Positions 12,440-24,207 of a stretch of 64,000 bases of DNA are shown in pieces (positions within the stretch are counted from its first letter, which is position 1; every line of letters begins with the position of its first letter). Below the pieces are notes generated by a model. That model saw only the letters and a program-made list of their open reading frames with translations, had not been told where the DNA came from and ran no database searches. The stretch lies in NCBI RefSeq assembly GCF_900176165.1, contig NZ_FWWU01000009.1, forward strand, positions 3,039,001 through 3,103,000, written 5' to 3'. The DNA comes from Deinococcus hopiensis KR-140. GTDB lineage: Bacteria > Deinococcota > Deinococci > Deinococcales > Deinococcaceae. Position numbers and translations under genes: made by a program.

Positions 12440-12462
12440 TTGACGTGAAGTGGACTTCACGT
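12440..12462 (+). promoter_or_regulatory. Palindromic operator overlapping a -35 box (YbjN-MerR operon)
   Basis: TTGACG (12440-12445) overlaps a perfect inverted repeat, ACGTGAAGTGGACTTCACGT (12443-12462), with 9-bp arms and a 2-bp centre. It lies 27 nt upstream of the YbjN-like gene, whose operon partner is a MerR-type regulator, the natural candidate to bind it. A good -10 could not be fixed. The rest of the ~300-nt gap back to corA holds no gene. Confidence 0.6.
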
Positions 12463-12488
12463 GCGAGGCTGGATACAGGAGGAACACC

Positions 12489-12932
12489 ATGACCGAAACG
12501 CCCCTTCTGACGCTTGACACACTGGCGAAGTACCTGCGTGACAAGGAAGTCCAGCTGGACATCGAAGACAATGCCGGGCAACACTTTATCCGCATGGGGT
12601 GGCAGTTCGAGATGGGCGACGCCGCCGTGCTCATCTCCGTGAACGACGGCCCCAGCAACACCAGCCGCCTGGAGGTCACGTGCGTGACGCAAAAGACCTA
12701 CGCCGACCGCCGCGAGGAAGTTGTGGCCCTGCTTAACGACCGCAACCGCGAGCGGGCCTTTTCCCGTTCCATTGATGCCGAGGGCAACGTCTGGCTCGAA
12801 TACATCGGCCTCTATCCCACCCTGGTGGAGATGCCGCAGGACACCTTCGATACCCTCTTCGGCGGCGTACTGATGCACTTTCAGGAGGACTACGCCTCAC
12901 TGGAAGGAATCACCCCCCACCTGCAGGCCTGA
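12489..12932 (+). CDS. YbjN domain-containing protein
   Basis: A 147-residue cytoplasmic protein with the YbjN fold (type III secretion chaperone-like): an N-terminal helix, alternating strands including LISVNDGPSNTSRLEVTCVT, then DRREEVVALLNDRNRERAF and VWLEYIGLYPTLVEMPQDTF. YbjN proteins are small putative chaperone or regulatory adaptors with no enzymatic function known. A strong Shine-Dalgarno (AGGAGG) lies 7 nt before the ATG at 12489. The MerR-type gene follows after 3 nt, so the two are co-transcribed. Confidence 0.75.
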   Translation: MTETPLLTLDTLAKYLRDKEVQLDIEDNAGQHFIRMGWQFEMGDAAVLISVNDGPSNTSRLEVTCVTQKTYADRREEVVALLNDRNRERAFSRSIDAEGNVWLEYIGLYPTLVEMPQDTFDTLFGGVLMHFQEDYASLEGITPHLQA

Positions 12933-12935
12933 GCC

Positions 12936-13652
12936 ATGGCTCCTACCGCCCAGGTCATCCGCCTGGCCCCGGGAGAGTTCGCCCAGCTCGTGGGCGAGTT
13001 TGCGGCCCGGCTGAAGGCGGACCCGGCCTTTGCGGACATGATGGCTGTGGTTTGCGGTGGCCCGGAGCGGCTGCAGCTGTTTCTCCAGCCGTCGGGGGTG
13101 GGCATGTCGCGCTTCGCTGGGCTGGTGGGCCTGCCCGCCTCCACCGTGCGGCACTACCAGCGGCTGGGGCTGGTCACGCCCTACGAGGTTCGGGGCAAAT
13201 TCCGCTTCTGGGTCCACAACATCATTCAGGTGGAGTCGGTGGGGCAGTGGCGGGACCTGGGCCTGAGCCTCACCGAGATTCAGGCCCAGCGCAGCCACGA
13301 GCGGCTGGGCGGACAGGCACTGACCTGGAACGCGCTGACCCGCCACGGCCTCAACGCCCTCGTGATGGAAAAGGCCGTGCGAATCGGCGTGCCGGAGGTG
13401 CTCGGAGGAGGCCCACCCATGAACCCTCCTGAGGCCGGGACCGTCTGGCTGTCCCTACAAGAGGTGGGCTGGACGGCTTCCCGGGAGGTGGTCCGCCCCA
13501 GCATTCCCGGTGAGCGGCAGGATACGCCCCGCCTGCTCAACGAAATTCGCACGGCGCGGCGGCGGCTGGAACAGCAGCTCCAGCGGCTGACCGAACGGGT
13601 GGAACGGGCCCGGCGGCTGGAAGCAGCGTTGGAACGGGCGGGGCGAGGATAA
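12936..13652 (+). CDS. MerR-type transcriptional regulator
   Basis: A 238-residue regulator with an unusual order: about 55 N-terminal residues without a known fold, then a MerR-type winged helix (SRFAGLVGLPASTVRHYQRL, LVTPYEVRGKFRFWVHN, residues about 57-115), then a linker and a C-terminal coiled coil (residues about 190-235, rich in Arg/Glu/Leu heptads) of the dimerising kind. No metal-binding cysteines like those of MerR/CueR are seen, so the inducer is unknown. It follows the YbjN-like gene by 3 nt, and the palindrome at 12443-12462 is a candidate autoregulatory site. Confidence 0.8.
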   Translation: MAPTAQVIRLAPGEFAQLVGEFAARLKADPAFADMMAVVCGGPERLQLFLQPSGVGMSRFAGLVGLPASTVRHYQRLGLVTPYEVRGKFRFWVHNIIQVESVGQWRDLGLSLTEIQAQRSHERLGGQALTWNALTRHGLNALVMEKAVRIGVPEVLGGGPPMNPPEAGTVWLSLQEVGWTASREVVRPSIPGERQDTPRLLNEIRTARRRLEQQLQRLTERVERARRLEAALERAGRG

Positions 13653-13657
13653 GCGCG

Positions 13658-13683
13658 AAAAAGCCCCAGCATGGCGCTGGGGA
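13658..13683 (-). terminator. Terminator of ferredoxin gene
   Basis: On the minus strand a 7-bp stem (13683-13677 with 13671-13665) is followed by CTTTTTCGC, 26 nt after the ferredoxin stop codon. Confidence 0.7.
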
Positions 13684-13708
13684 CACAGGGAAACCAGCCG
13701 TTACAGGC

Positions 13709-13945
13709 TTACAGCCCGAAGTGCGCGCGGTTTTTGACGATAAACTCTTCTTCGCCGCCGGGCACGTCTTCTTCAGGGAAGATGGCGCTGACGGGACAGG
13801 CAGGCACGCACGCGCCGCAGTCGATGCACTCGTCGGGGTGGATCACGAATTGATCGCCACCATCGTAGATGCACTCCACGGGGCAAACTTCGGTGCAGGC
13901 CTGGTCCTTGACACCTATGCAGGGACTGACGATGACGTGAGGCAT
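13709..13945 (-). CDS. 7Fe ferredoxin ([3Fe-4S][4Fe-4S])
   Basis: A 78-residue ferredoxin similar to the seven-iron ferredoxins of Thermus and actinobacteria. The first cluster site is PCIGVKDQACTEVCPVECI, where the spacing between the first cysteines suits a [3Fe-4S] cluster; the second is CIDCGACVPACPVSAI, a canonical [4Fe-4S] site. It is a soluble low-potential electron carrier. The ATG at 13945 gives the classical MPHVIVSPCIG start and a TACTGT box ends 5 nt upstream, suggesting a leaderless mRNA. The partner enzyme cannot be inferred from neighbours. Confidence 0.95.
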   Translation of the reverse strand: MPHVIVSPCIGVKDQACTEVCPVECIYDGGDQFVIHPDECIDCGACVPACPVSAIFPEEDVPGGEEEFIVKNRAHFGL

Positions 13946-13950
13946 GGGGC

Positions 13951-13956
13951 ACAGTA
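13951..13956 (-). promoter_or_regulatory. -10 box of ferredoxin gene
   Basis: TACTGT on the minus strand, 5 nt before the ATG at 13945. Confidence 0.4.
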
Positions 13957-14054
13957 TGCACAGCCCCCCCGGGCCTGACAAGGCCGAGGCTTCCGAAAGC
14001 CAGACAACGGGTTGGCCCATGAGGACAGCGAAAAACCGAGTTTAAGAGTCGGGA

Positions 14055-14848
14055 TTACCCCGAGACTGTGTGGCCCAGCTGCGCCTCCACCAGCGTCAGA
14101 TCGGTCTCCTTGTCCACATCGGTGCCTATGGCGGCGTGAGGGGTGATCAGGGCGCGGGCCTTGACGCCGAGGATGGTGCTCACCCGGGCCTCCAGCTCGG
14201 GGACGGTCAGGCGGCGGGTCAGGAGCTTGACCAGCACGCCGGGGCCAATGAGTCCGGCAAGGCGCAGCGGGGCCTTACGCGCAGCGAGCACCTCGCGCAG
14301 CCGGGGCAGAAACTGGCCGATCAGGCCCGGGTCCAGCAGAAAGAGATTGCCGCCTGTGAAGGTGTCCTCGCGCAAGCGGGCGTAGGTGCGCTTGACGCCC
14401 GGGTAGGCCCGCTCGCACTCGGAGCGGCGCACCACCGGATAGACGAGGCCCGCGTCGGGGGGCGCGGAAGCCAGCACGTCCGCAATCTGCTCCGGGGTCA
14501 CGAGCGGAATATCAGCGGTCACGACGAGGACACGCGCGCCGGACGCGAGGCCGGCGCGCGAGAGCTGTTCCACCCCTGCCTCGAGATTGCTCAACAGGGT
14601 GCCGTGATCGGTGACGCGCTCGTCGATCAGGGGGTCCATGTCCGGAAGGGTGGGGCCGACGTAGGCCACGCGGGCCACCCGCCCACTCCCGCGCAGGGCG
14701 CGCAGCACGTGCAGGGCCATTGGCTCGCCGCCCACAGGGAGCAGCGCCTTGACGGCCACGCCGTGCGCCGCTGCGAAGGGATCACCTGGATCACCCCCCC
14801 CGAGGACGACGGCGCTCCATAGGGTCCCTGAACCAGCCGCCGGTTGTG

Positions 14849-14852
<4 letters not shown>
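14055..14852 (-). CDS. Nucleotidyltransferase family protein (NTP transferase domain)
   Basis: A 265-residue protein with an N-terminal NTP-transferase (GT-A/MobA-like) fold. The nucleotide loop is SAVVLGGGDPGDPF with VAVKALLPVGGEPMALHVL following, and the metal-binding acidic site is VLVVTADIPLVTPEQI. Residues 170-265 are family-specific and lack a hexapeptide-repeat domain. It probably transfers a nucleotide to a sugar phosphate or cofactor, but the acceptor is unknown; MobA-like activity is one option. Its ATG overlaps the stop of the histidine kinase gene (ATGA at 14849-14852), so it is the third gene of a two-component operon. Confidence 0.75.
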
Positions 14853-16276
<1,424 letters not shown>

Positions 16277-16939
16277 CTACCGCTCCACCCGGTAGCCCCG
16301 CCCCCGCTCGCTGCTGATTGCCTCGGGTGCCAGCTTGCGGCGCAAGTAGCGCACATACACGTCCACGATCCGGGCCTCACCACCGAAATCCGGCCCCCAC
16401 ACGCGGTCCAGCAGTTCTTCCCGCGTAAACCAGCGGTCCGGCGCGAGGGCCAGCGTTTCCAGCAGGGCGTACTCGCGGGCAGTCACGGCGGCCTCTTGCC
16501 CCTCCCACGAGGCGGTGCGGGCCACGGTGTCCAGCAGACCCCGGCCTCCAGCAAAGGTCACGCGCGCCGCTCCCTGTCCCCGCTCCCGGCGGGATAGCGC
16601 CCGCAGGGTGGCGAGCAGTTCGGGCACCGCGAAGGGCTTGACGAGGTAGGCGTCACCGCCGAGGTCCAGCCCCTTCACCCGGTCCCCGAGTTCGCCCCGT
16701 GCGGTCAGGAACAAGATGGCCGCGCCCACGCCGGCCGCGCGCACCTGCTGGGCCACCGCAAAGCCGTCCAGGCCGGGCAACATCACGTCCAGTACGATCA
16801 GGGGGTATTCGCCCAGCAGGGCCTCTTCCAGCCCCTCGGGTCCGGTCTGCCGCCATGTGACCGCGTAACCAGTCTCACGCAGGGCGGCCACCGTCGGCCC
16901 GGCGATGCGGGGATCGTCCTCGATCAGCAGCAGGCGCAT
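16277..16939 (-). CDS. OmpR-family response regulator
   Basis: A 220-residue OmpR/PhoB-type regulator. The receiver domain (1-120) has the acidic pocket LIEDDP, phospho-acceptor Asp51 (LIVLDVMLPGLDG) and a conserved lysine in YLVKPFAVPEL. The winged-helix effector (about 125-220) carries LTAREYALLETLALAPDRWF and VDVYVRYLRRKL, the recognition helix region. It is the first gene of the operon with the histidine kinase and the nucleotidyltransferase. A TACACT box lies 6 nt before the ATG, and 11-bp-spaced direct repeats just upstream suggest autoregulation. Confidence 0.95.
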   Translation of the reverse strand: MRLLLIEDDPRIAGPTVAALRETGYAVTWRQTGPEGLEEALLGEYPLIVLDVMLPGLDGFAVAQQVRAAGVGAAILFLTARGELGDRVKGLDLGGDAYLVKPFAVPELLATLRALSRRERGQGAARVTFAGGRGLLDTVARTASWEGQEAAVTAREYALLETLALAPDRWFTREELLDRVWGPDFGGEARIVDVYVRYLRRKLAPEAISSERGRGYRVER

Positions 16940-16945
16940 GGGGCC

Positions 16946-16951
16946 AGTGTA
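16946..16951 (-). promoter_or_regulatory. -10 box of the two-component operon
   Basis: TACACT on the minus strand, 6 nt before the ATG at 16939; leaderless arrangement. Confidence 0.45.
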
Positions 16952-16958
16952 GAGGGGC

Positions 16959-16976
16959 GGGTTAAACCCGGGTTAA
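16959..16976. promoter_or_regulatory. 11-bp-spaced direct repeats, candidate response regulator site
   Basis: GGGTTAA occurs at 16959-16965 and 16970-16976, start-to-start distance 11 bp, the spacing at which OmpR-type dimers bind one face of DNA. The repeats lie 8-25 bp upstream of the operon's -10 box, where a bound activator or repressor would act. Confidence 0.4.
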
Positions 16977-17542
16977 CGCTGGAAGGCCGCGCCCTCGCGT
17001 CCGTCTCCGGGGTGCAGGCACTGGCCTCGGACGAGATAAAGGCCTTTTTGCCCCTGCCCAGCGCCCTTTCCGGTCTCGCCGTGCTCAGCGTCACCCCGCT
17101 GCTCCCCCGCCAGCGGGCCGCGCCCGACGGACCCCTTTCCAAAGCCCGGTCGGGTCTGGGACATGGCGGGCCACGGAATGGGGCGCCCGGCGTGCCCTCC
17201 TCCATCACCGTGGGGAAGCGGAACACGGACGCGAAGAACGGCGCGCTGCAGGTCCGTGGTGACCAACGGGTCAGGGCCCACGTCCCGAGCGGCTTCTGGG
17301 TACAAACCGCTGGGCGTCGGGCGCCCGGACATCGCCGCCATCCGCCCCCACCTACGGGGCGGACCGGCGCATTGCGCACGAGGTGTGCACCGTGATGCGC
17401 CCGAAGAGCGTGGAGGCAAGCGCTTCACGTGCGCGTACATCCAGACCCTGCGCACAGGCGACGCCACCATCCACCACATCCAAACCGGCAACCGCGCGGG
17501 CCTGTCCAACCGCAGCCTGGTCCGCACGACGTCAATCTGCCC
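16977..17542 (+). other. Gene-poor 566-nt stretch, possibly a decayed gene
   Basis: No intact gene is visible. Plus-strand frames contain protein-like patches that switch frame: SITVGKRNTDAKNGALQVRG near 17200-17260 and GGKRFTCAYIQTLRTGDATI running into HHIQTGNRAGLSN near 17410-17510. The order is weakly reminiscent of a PP2C-type phosphatase but is not secure. Confidence 0.25.
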
Positions 17543-17902
17543 TCAGCCGGTCAGCCTCCGCATCAGCCCCCAGGCGAGCAGACCCGTCCCGGCCAACCCC
17601 AGGACCACTGTGGGCAGCAACCAGGGCATACGGCGTTGCAGCGACAGGCTCCGGGCGCGGGCTTCCGCGGGGACGGGGGCCGGGAGACCCCGCGCGGTCA
17701 GGGCCAGAACGGTGGGCACCACCAGCAGGTCGTCGCACCAGCCCAGCAGCGGAATGGCGTCGGGCAGCAGGTCCACTGGGCTGATGGCGTAGGCGAGGGC
17801 CAGCAGCGCCATCAACCGGGCACGGGCGGGAACGCGCCGGTCTCCCAGAGACAGCAGCAAGGTCAGCCCGCCCTGCCAGAACAGCCGCACGTTCCGAATC
17901 AC
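17543..17902 (-). CDS. DUF1232 (YkvA-like) membrane protein
   Basis: A 119-residue small membrane protein. The DUF1232 signature LLALAYAISPVDLLPDAIPL is at about residues 36-55, continuing GWCDDLLVVPTVLALTARG; a C-terminal membrane helix (WLLPTVVLGLAGTGLLAWGL) follows a basic loop. Function unknown. The GTG at 17902 is the most plausible start because the upstream in-frame residues are not protein-like, but no Shine-Dalgarno supports it, so the start is uncertain. Confidence 0.75.
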   Translation of the reverse strand: MIRNVRLFWQGGLTLLLSLGDRRVPARARLMALLALAYAISPVDLLPDAIPLLGWCDDLLVVPTVLALTARGLPAPVPAEARARSLSLQRRMPWLLPTVVLGLAGTGLLAWGLMRRLTG

Positions 17903-18148
17903 GTGTCTGTATACGGGGAGAGGAGCGGCTCGGTTCCATCTGCTAGACTCATGGGCGGTCCGGGGCGCAAGGCGCGCCTGGCCCTGGAGGGAACCAGCGA
18001 AAGCAGCTCCCCACGTGGGAGTGGGCGTGTACCGCGAGGACACGCGAGAGACAGAAGCGGCCACATCACTGAAAACACGCCCCCACAGGGGCGGTGTGAT
18101 GATTTGACCCGTTCTGGTGCCTCTCCACCCGGTTCGGGGCGTTGGCGT

Positions 18149-18178
18149 TTGGTTCCCGTCCCCGACCTGTGCTAGGCT
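18149..18178 (+). promoter_or_regulatory. Likely promoter of rplU-rpmA
   Basis: TTGGTT (18149-18154), 18-nt spacer, TAGGCT (18173-18178) preceded by TGC (extended -10). This leaves a leader of about 95 nt before rplU in which I see no recognised riboregulator. Confidence 0.4.
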
Positions 18179-18278
18179 TTTTCACTGGTGACTCGCCACC
18201 GCCCACAGCGGCCGGGGCGAGCAAGAAGAATCCGCGCCCCGAGCAGCGTTTTCGGGCCGTGCGGCAGGAGGACATGGG

Positions 18279-18581
18279 ATGTTTGCAATTATTCAGACGG
18301 GCGGCAAGCAGTACCGCGTGCAGGAAGGCGACGTGGTGCGCGTGGAAAACCTGGAGGGCGAGGCGGGCCAGAGCCTGGACCTCAAGCCCCTCTTTGTGGG
18401 CGGCGAGCAGGCGGTCTTCGGCGAGGGTGCCGGGCAGTACACGGTCAGCGCTGAAATCGTTGAGCACGGCCTCGGGCCGAAGATCTACATCCGCAAGTAC
18501 AAGAGCGGCGTGCAGTACCGCCGCCGCACCGGCCACCGCCAGGGCTTCACGGCGATCCGGATCACGGGCATCAAGGGCTGA
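18279..18581 (+). CDS. rplU: 50S ribosomal protein L21
   Basis: A 100-residue L21 with the family start MFAIIQTGGKQYRVQEGD and the basic C-terminal YKSGVQYRRRTGHRQGFTAI. It binds 23S rRNA in the large subunit. The Shine-Dalgarno AGGAGG lies before the ATG. It is followed 11 nt later by rpmA and then obg, the standard bacterial gene order. Confidence 0.98.
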   Translation: MFAIIQTGGKQYRVQEGDVVRVENLEGEAGQSLDLKPLFVGGEQAVFGEGAGQYTVSAEIVEHGLGPKIYIRKYKSGVQYRRRTGHRQGFTAIRITGIKG

Positions 18582-18592
18582 GGTGAACTGAA

Positions 18593-18868
<276 letters not shown>

Positions 18869-18881
18869 AGTAAGCGGCGCG

Positions 18882-18929
18882 CAGTGAGGAGGGGGCCGGG
18901 CCTGCGGGCTTTCGGTCCCCTCCTCACTG
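18882..18929 (+). terminator. Long hairpin between rpmA and obg
   Basis: A perfect 13-bp inverted repeat (18882-18894 with 18917-18929) surrounds a 22-nt loop. It lacks a T-run, so it may be an attenuator or processing site rather than a full terminator. Confidence 0.4.
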
Positions 18930-19010
18930 TGTTGAGCGCAGTGGCTAAACTGAAATCGAGTGTCGCCTGACCGCCCTTTCCCGGGGCCAGCCAGGCGTAA
19001 AGGAGCAGGT

Positions 19011-20312
<1,302 letters not shown>

Positions 20313-20322
20313 GGCGCGTGCT

Positions 20323-20390
20323 CTAGAGCATGTGTCAATGTGCGGACCTTTTTTGACCGAGCCCGGCGAGCGAACTTAAATGCGCATAGG
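20323..20390 (+). repeat. Dispersed repeat, copy A
   Basis: A ~68-nt element beginning TAGAGCATGTGTCAATGTGC and including CTTTTTTGACCGAGCC and GGCGAGCG. It is closely similar to 41732-41800 in the same orientation, and both copies begin within 11 nt of a gene's stop codon. Confidence 0.65.
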
Positions 20391-20440
20391 GTCAAACCGT
20401 CTGGGGCGGGCGAAACATCTCAGCCTTCAGACGGTCTGAC
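20391..20440. terminator. Hairpin between obg and cyclophilin gene
   Basis: Arms 20391-20403 and 20428-20440 pair over 13 bp with one mismatch (GTCAAACCGTCTG with CAGACGGTCTGAC). It lies between convergent genes; there is no strong T-run. Confidence 0.4.
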
Positions 20441-20462
20441 CTTTGGCCCTTCAGGCGGTGCG

Positions 20463-21197
<735 letters not shown>

Positions 21198-21255
21198 TCA
21201 GGAGCAGTCTAGCGGCTCCTGAATGGGCCAGATGAAGCTGGAGTCTTGCCAACTG

Positions 21256-21901
<646 letters not shown>

Positions 21902-21929
21902 ATCCGCCTGTCCATTCCGGCAGCAAAAC

Positions 21930-21962
21930 GCCGCTCCTCCCACCTGGGAGGAGCGGCATTCT
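21930..21962. terminator. Bidirectional terminator between cmk and protease gene
   Basis: A 13-bp perfect stem (21930-21942 with 21945-21957) with flanking AAAAC on one side and ATTCTT on the other, between convergent genes. Confidence 0.75.
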
Positions 21963-21975
21963 TGCGCGGGAGGCG

Positions 21976-24129
21976 TCAGAGCTTGAGCAGTTCCAGCACG
22001 TACTTGTTGAAGGGGCTGTCGTCGGGGGTGCCCTGACTGGGATCGTCACCCTCAGACTTGCACAAGATGTTGCAGCTCGACACTTCGAGGTAATACGTGC
22101 CCGCCGCGGGCAGCGTGTAGGTCAGCGAGGAATCCTGGCCGTTGCTGTCGTCGTTGAAGGTTAGCTTCTTGCCGGCCGCGTCGCGCAGCACCAGGAAGGA
22201 GTCGAGCTGCCCGCCCATGGTCGTGCGGGCGTACACGTTGGCCTCGATCTTGTCGCCCGCCGCGCCTTGGAACGAGAAGTAGTCCACGTCCCGCTCCTTC
22301 CCGAAGATGTAGGCCTGCTGCGCCTTGGCGTTGTACGTGATGGGCGTGGCCTGGGCGGGTGTGTCGTTGGGCTCGTAGGGGTCCACCGGGTTGAGGTTCA
22401 CCGTGCCCTTGACGAGCACCACACGCTGTGGCGCGACCGTGCTGAGCTGAGCTCCCGACGTAACGGTTAGCTTGCCCACGTAGGTGTCGCGCTCCTCGGG
22501 ACTGCCGCCCGTGAGGCTCAGGTCCGGGGTGGCGACGCGCACCGTGTAGGTGCCGGGCGCGATGGACACGAAGTTGGCGTAACCCTCGGCGTTGGTCTGC
22601 ACGCCGTACACGGCCCCGTCAGCCCCGTCGCCCTCCAGTATCACGTCGGCCAGGATGCCCGGCACGTAGCCGCCGGGAGTCTGAATCTCCACCTTCACGC
22701 GGGCCGCACCGCCCTTGTCGGGCATGGGGCCGTTCTTGAGGCGGACGGCGAGCTTGTCCATGCGGATCAGACCGGAGCCGGTCTCACGGTCAAAGCCCCC
22801 GCTGCTGCCCACCGTGGGATCGGCCGTCTCCTCCATCAGGCGGCGCACCTGGTGAGGATCAAGTTCGGGGTGTGCGCCCAGAATCACGGCGGCGGCCCCA
22901 GCGGTATAGGGCCCCGAGAACGAGGTGCCGCTGATCAGCTGGTAGCCGCTCCCCCCGGGCGCGGTATAGCCCGACTTGCGGCTGCCGTTGGCGTTGAGAA
23001 ACAGTGGGGAGGCCAGCAGCACGTCCACGCCCGGCGCGGCGACGCTGATGTGCCGCCCAAAGGTGGAAAAGCTCGCCTTGTCGTTGTTGATGTCCAGCGC
23101 TGCCGAGGCGATCACGCCCGGCAGCTGTGCCGGGTTACGCCACTCCTCGCGCGCCGAGTTGCCCGCCGACACGACCACCACGACGTTGCGCTCCAGCGCG
23201 TAGTCGAAGGCTTCTTTGACCAGTGGTGCGTAGCCCAGGCCACCCCAGGAGTTGTTCAGCACCTGTACGCCCTGGTTCACAGACCAGATGACCCCGCGCG
23301 CCACGTAGTAGTCGCCGATAAAGCCGGGCTCGAAGATGGCCGCGCTGTAGAACTTCGCGCCTGGAGCCACCCCCGCGATGCCCTTGCCATCCTTGGCTGC
23401 CGCGATGGTGGAGGCCACCGCCGTGCCGTGCTCGATCTCGGCGTCCACCTTCTGGTCCAGCTTGCCGTCAAAGGCGTCGATGGCGTCAATCCAGCTCTGC
23501 ACATCGGTGTAGGTGGTGTTGGTCACCGGATCGTACGCCTTGCCCGCCCAGTTGGGACGCAGGTCGGGGTGCGAGACGTCCACGGGATCGTCGACCACGC
23601 CGACCTTGACCCCCTGGCCGGTGTAACCCATGTCCCAGGCGGCCTTGGCGTGCAGGTGGTTGGCGTCCAGCGCGTACTGCGGCAGCTGATCAAACACCTG
23701 GTTAACGGCCTGCGCGCCCACGGCGTCGTGGTGAACCGGGGCCTCACGGCGCTCGACGTTCTGGGCCGAGGCGTACAGCACCTGACCCTGACGCATCAGG
23801 GCGACGCCCACGGCACGGGCGTCTTTGCCCGCGGGCAGTTCGATCAGCGCCACGTTCAGCTCGGGAATCTGGTCGAGCACACGCCCGCCCAGGCTGGCCG
23901 CGAGCGCCGCCGCGTCTTCTCCCTGCAGCTTGGCGACGAGCTGGTTGCGGACGTACATCTCGCCGCTCTTGGTGGTCACGACCTGGGCCGGGTCAATCTG
24001 GGAATCGGCGGGCCGGGCGGGGGCTCCCGCCGTCTGACCGGGAGCGGTGGCGACCGGAGAGGTGGTCTGCTGACCGCAGGCCGCGAGCAGCGCGGTCAGG
24101 GCCAGGGCAGCAAGGGACATTCTTTTCAT
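21976..24129 (-). CDS. Subtilisin-like (S8) serine protease, lipoprotein
   Basis: A 717-residue exported lipoprotein: signal peptide with lipobox LLAAC (Cys18), then an inhibitor-like prodomain to about residue 130. The S8 catalytic domain has Asp180 or Asp181 (VGVVDDPVDVSHPDL), His234 (IEHGTAVASTIA), oxyanion Asn324 (SAGNS) and Ser403 (GTSFSGPYTAGA). After about residue 480 come a carboxypeptidase-regulatory-like sandwich and a pre-peptidase C-terminal domain (DYFSFQGAAGDKIEANVYAR; GTYYLEVSSCN), which also has a cysteine pair. It probably degrades extracellular protein while anchored to the envelope. It follows the next lipoprotein gene by 78 nt and is likely co-transcribed with it. Confidence 0.93.
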   Translation of the reverse strand: MKRMSLAALALTALLAACGQQTTSPVATAPGQTAGAPARPADSQIDPAQVVTTKSGEMYVRNQLVAKLQGEDAAALAASLGGRVLDQIPELNVALIELPAGKDARAVGVALMRQGQVLYASAQNVERREAPVHHDAVGAQAVNQVFDQLPQYALDANHLHAKAAWDMGYTGQGVKVGVVDDPVDVSHPDLRPNWAGKAYDPVTNTTYTDVQSWIDAIDAFDGKLDQKVDAEIEHGTAVASTIAAAKDGKGIAGVAPGAKFYSAAIFEPGFIGDYYVARGVIWSVNQGVQVLNNSWGGLGYAPLVKEAFDYALERNVVVVVSAGNSAREEWRNPAQLPGVIASAALDINNDKASFSTFGRHISVAAPGVDVLLASPLFLNANGSRKSGYTAPGGSGYQLISGTSFSGPYTAGAAAVILGAHPELDPHQVRRLMEETADPTVGSSGGFDRETGSGLIRMDKLAVRLKNGPMPDKGGAARVKVEIQTPGGYVPGILADVILEGDGADGAVYGVQTNAEGYANFVSIAPGTYTVRVATPDLSLTGGSPEERDTYVGKLTVTSGAQLSTVAPQRVVLVKGTVNLNPVDPYEPNDTPAQATPITYNAKAQQAYIFGKERDVDYFSFQGAAGDKIEANVYARTTMGGQLDSFLVLRDAAGKKLTFNDDSNGQDSSLTYTLPAAGTYYLEVSSCNILCKSEGDDPSQGTPDDSPFNKYVLELLKL

Positions 24130-24207
24130 GGGGACTCCTCGACTTGCGCTCGGTGGAGGGTGGGGCGCGGTGGCCCCACCGGGGAAAAAAACAGGCGGGG
24201 CTCGGGC

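Noticed and set aside
18103..18108. TTGACC as the rplU -35 box
   Set aside because: No -10 at 16-18 nt; the TTGGTT/TAGGCT pair closer to the gene is better.
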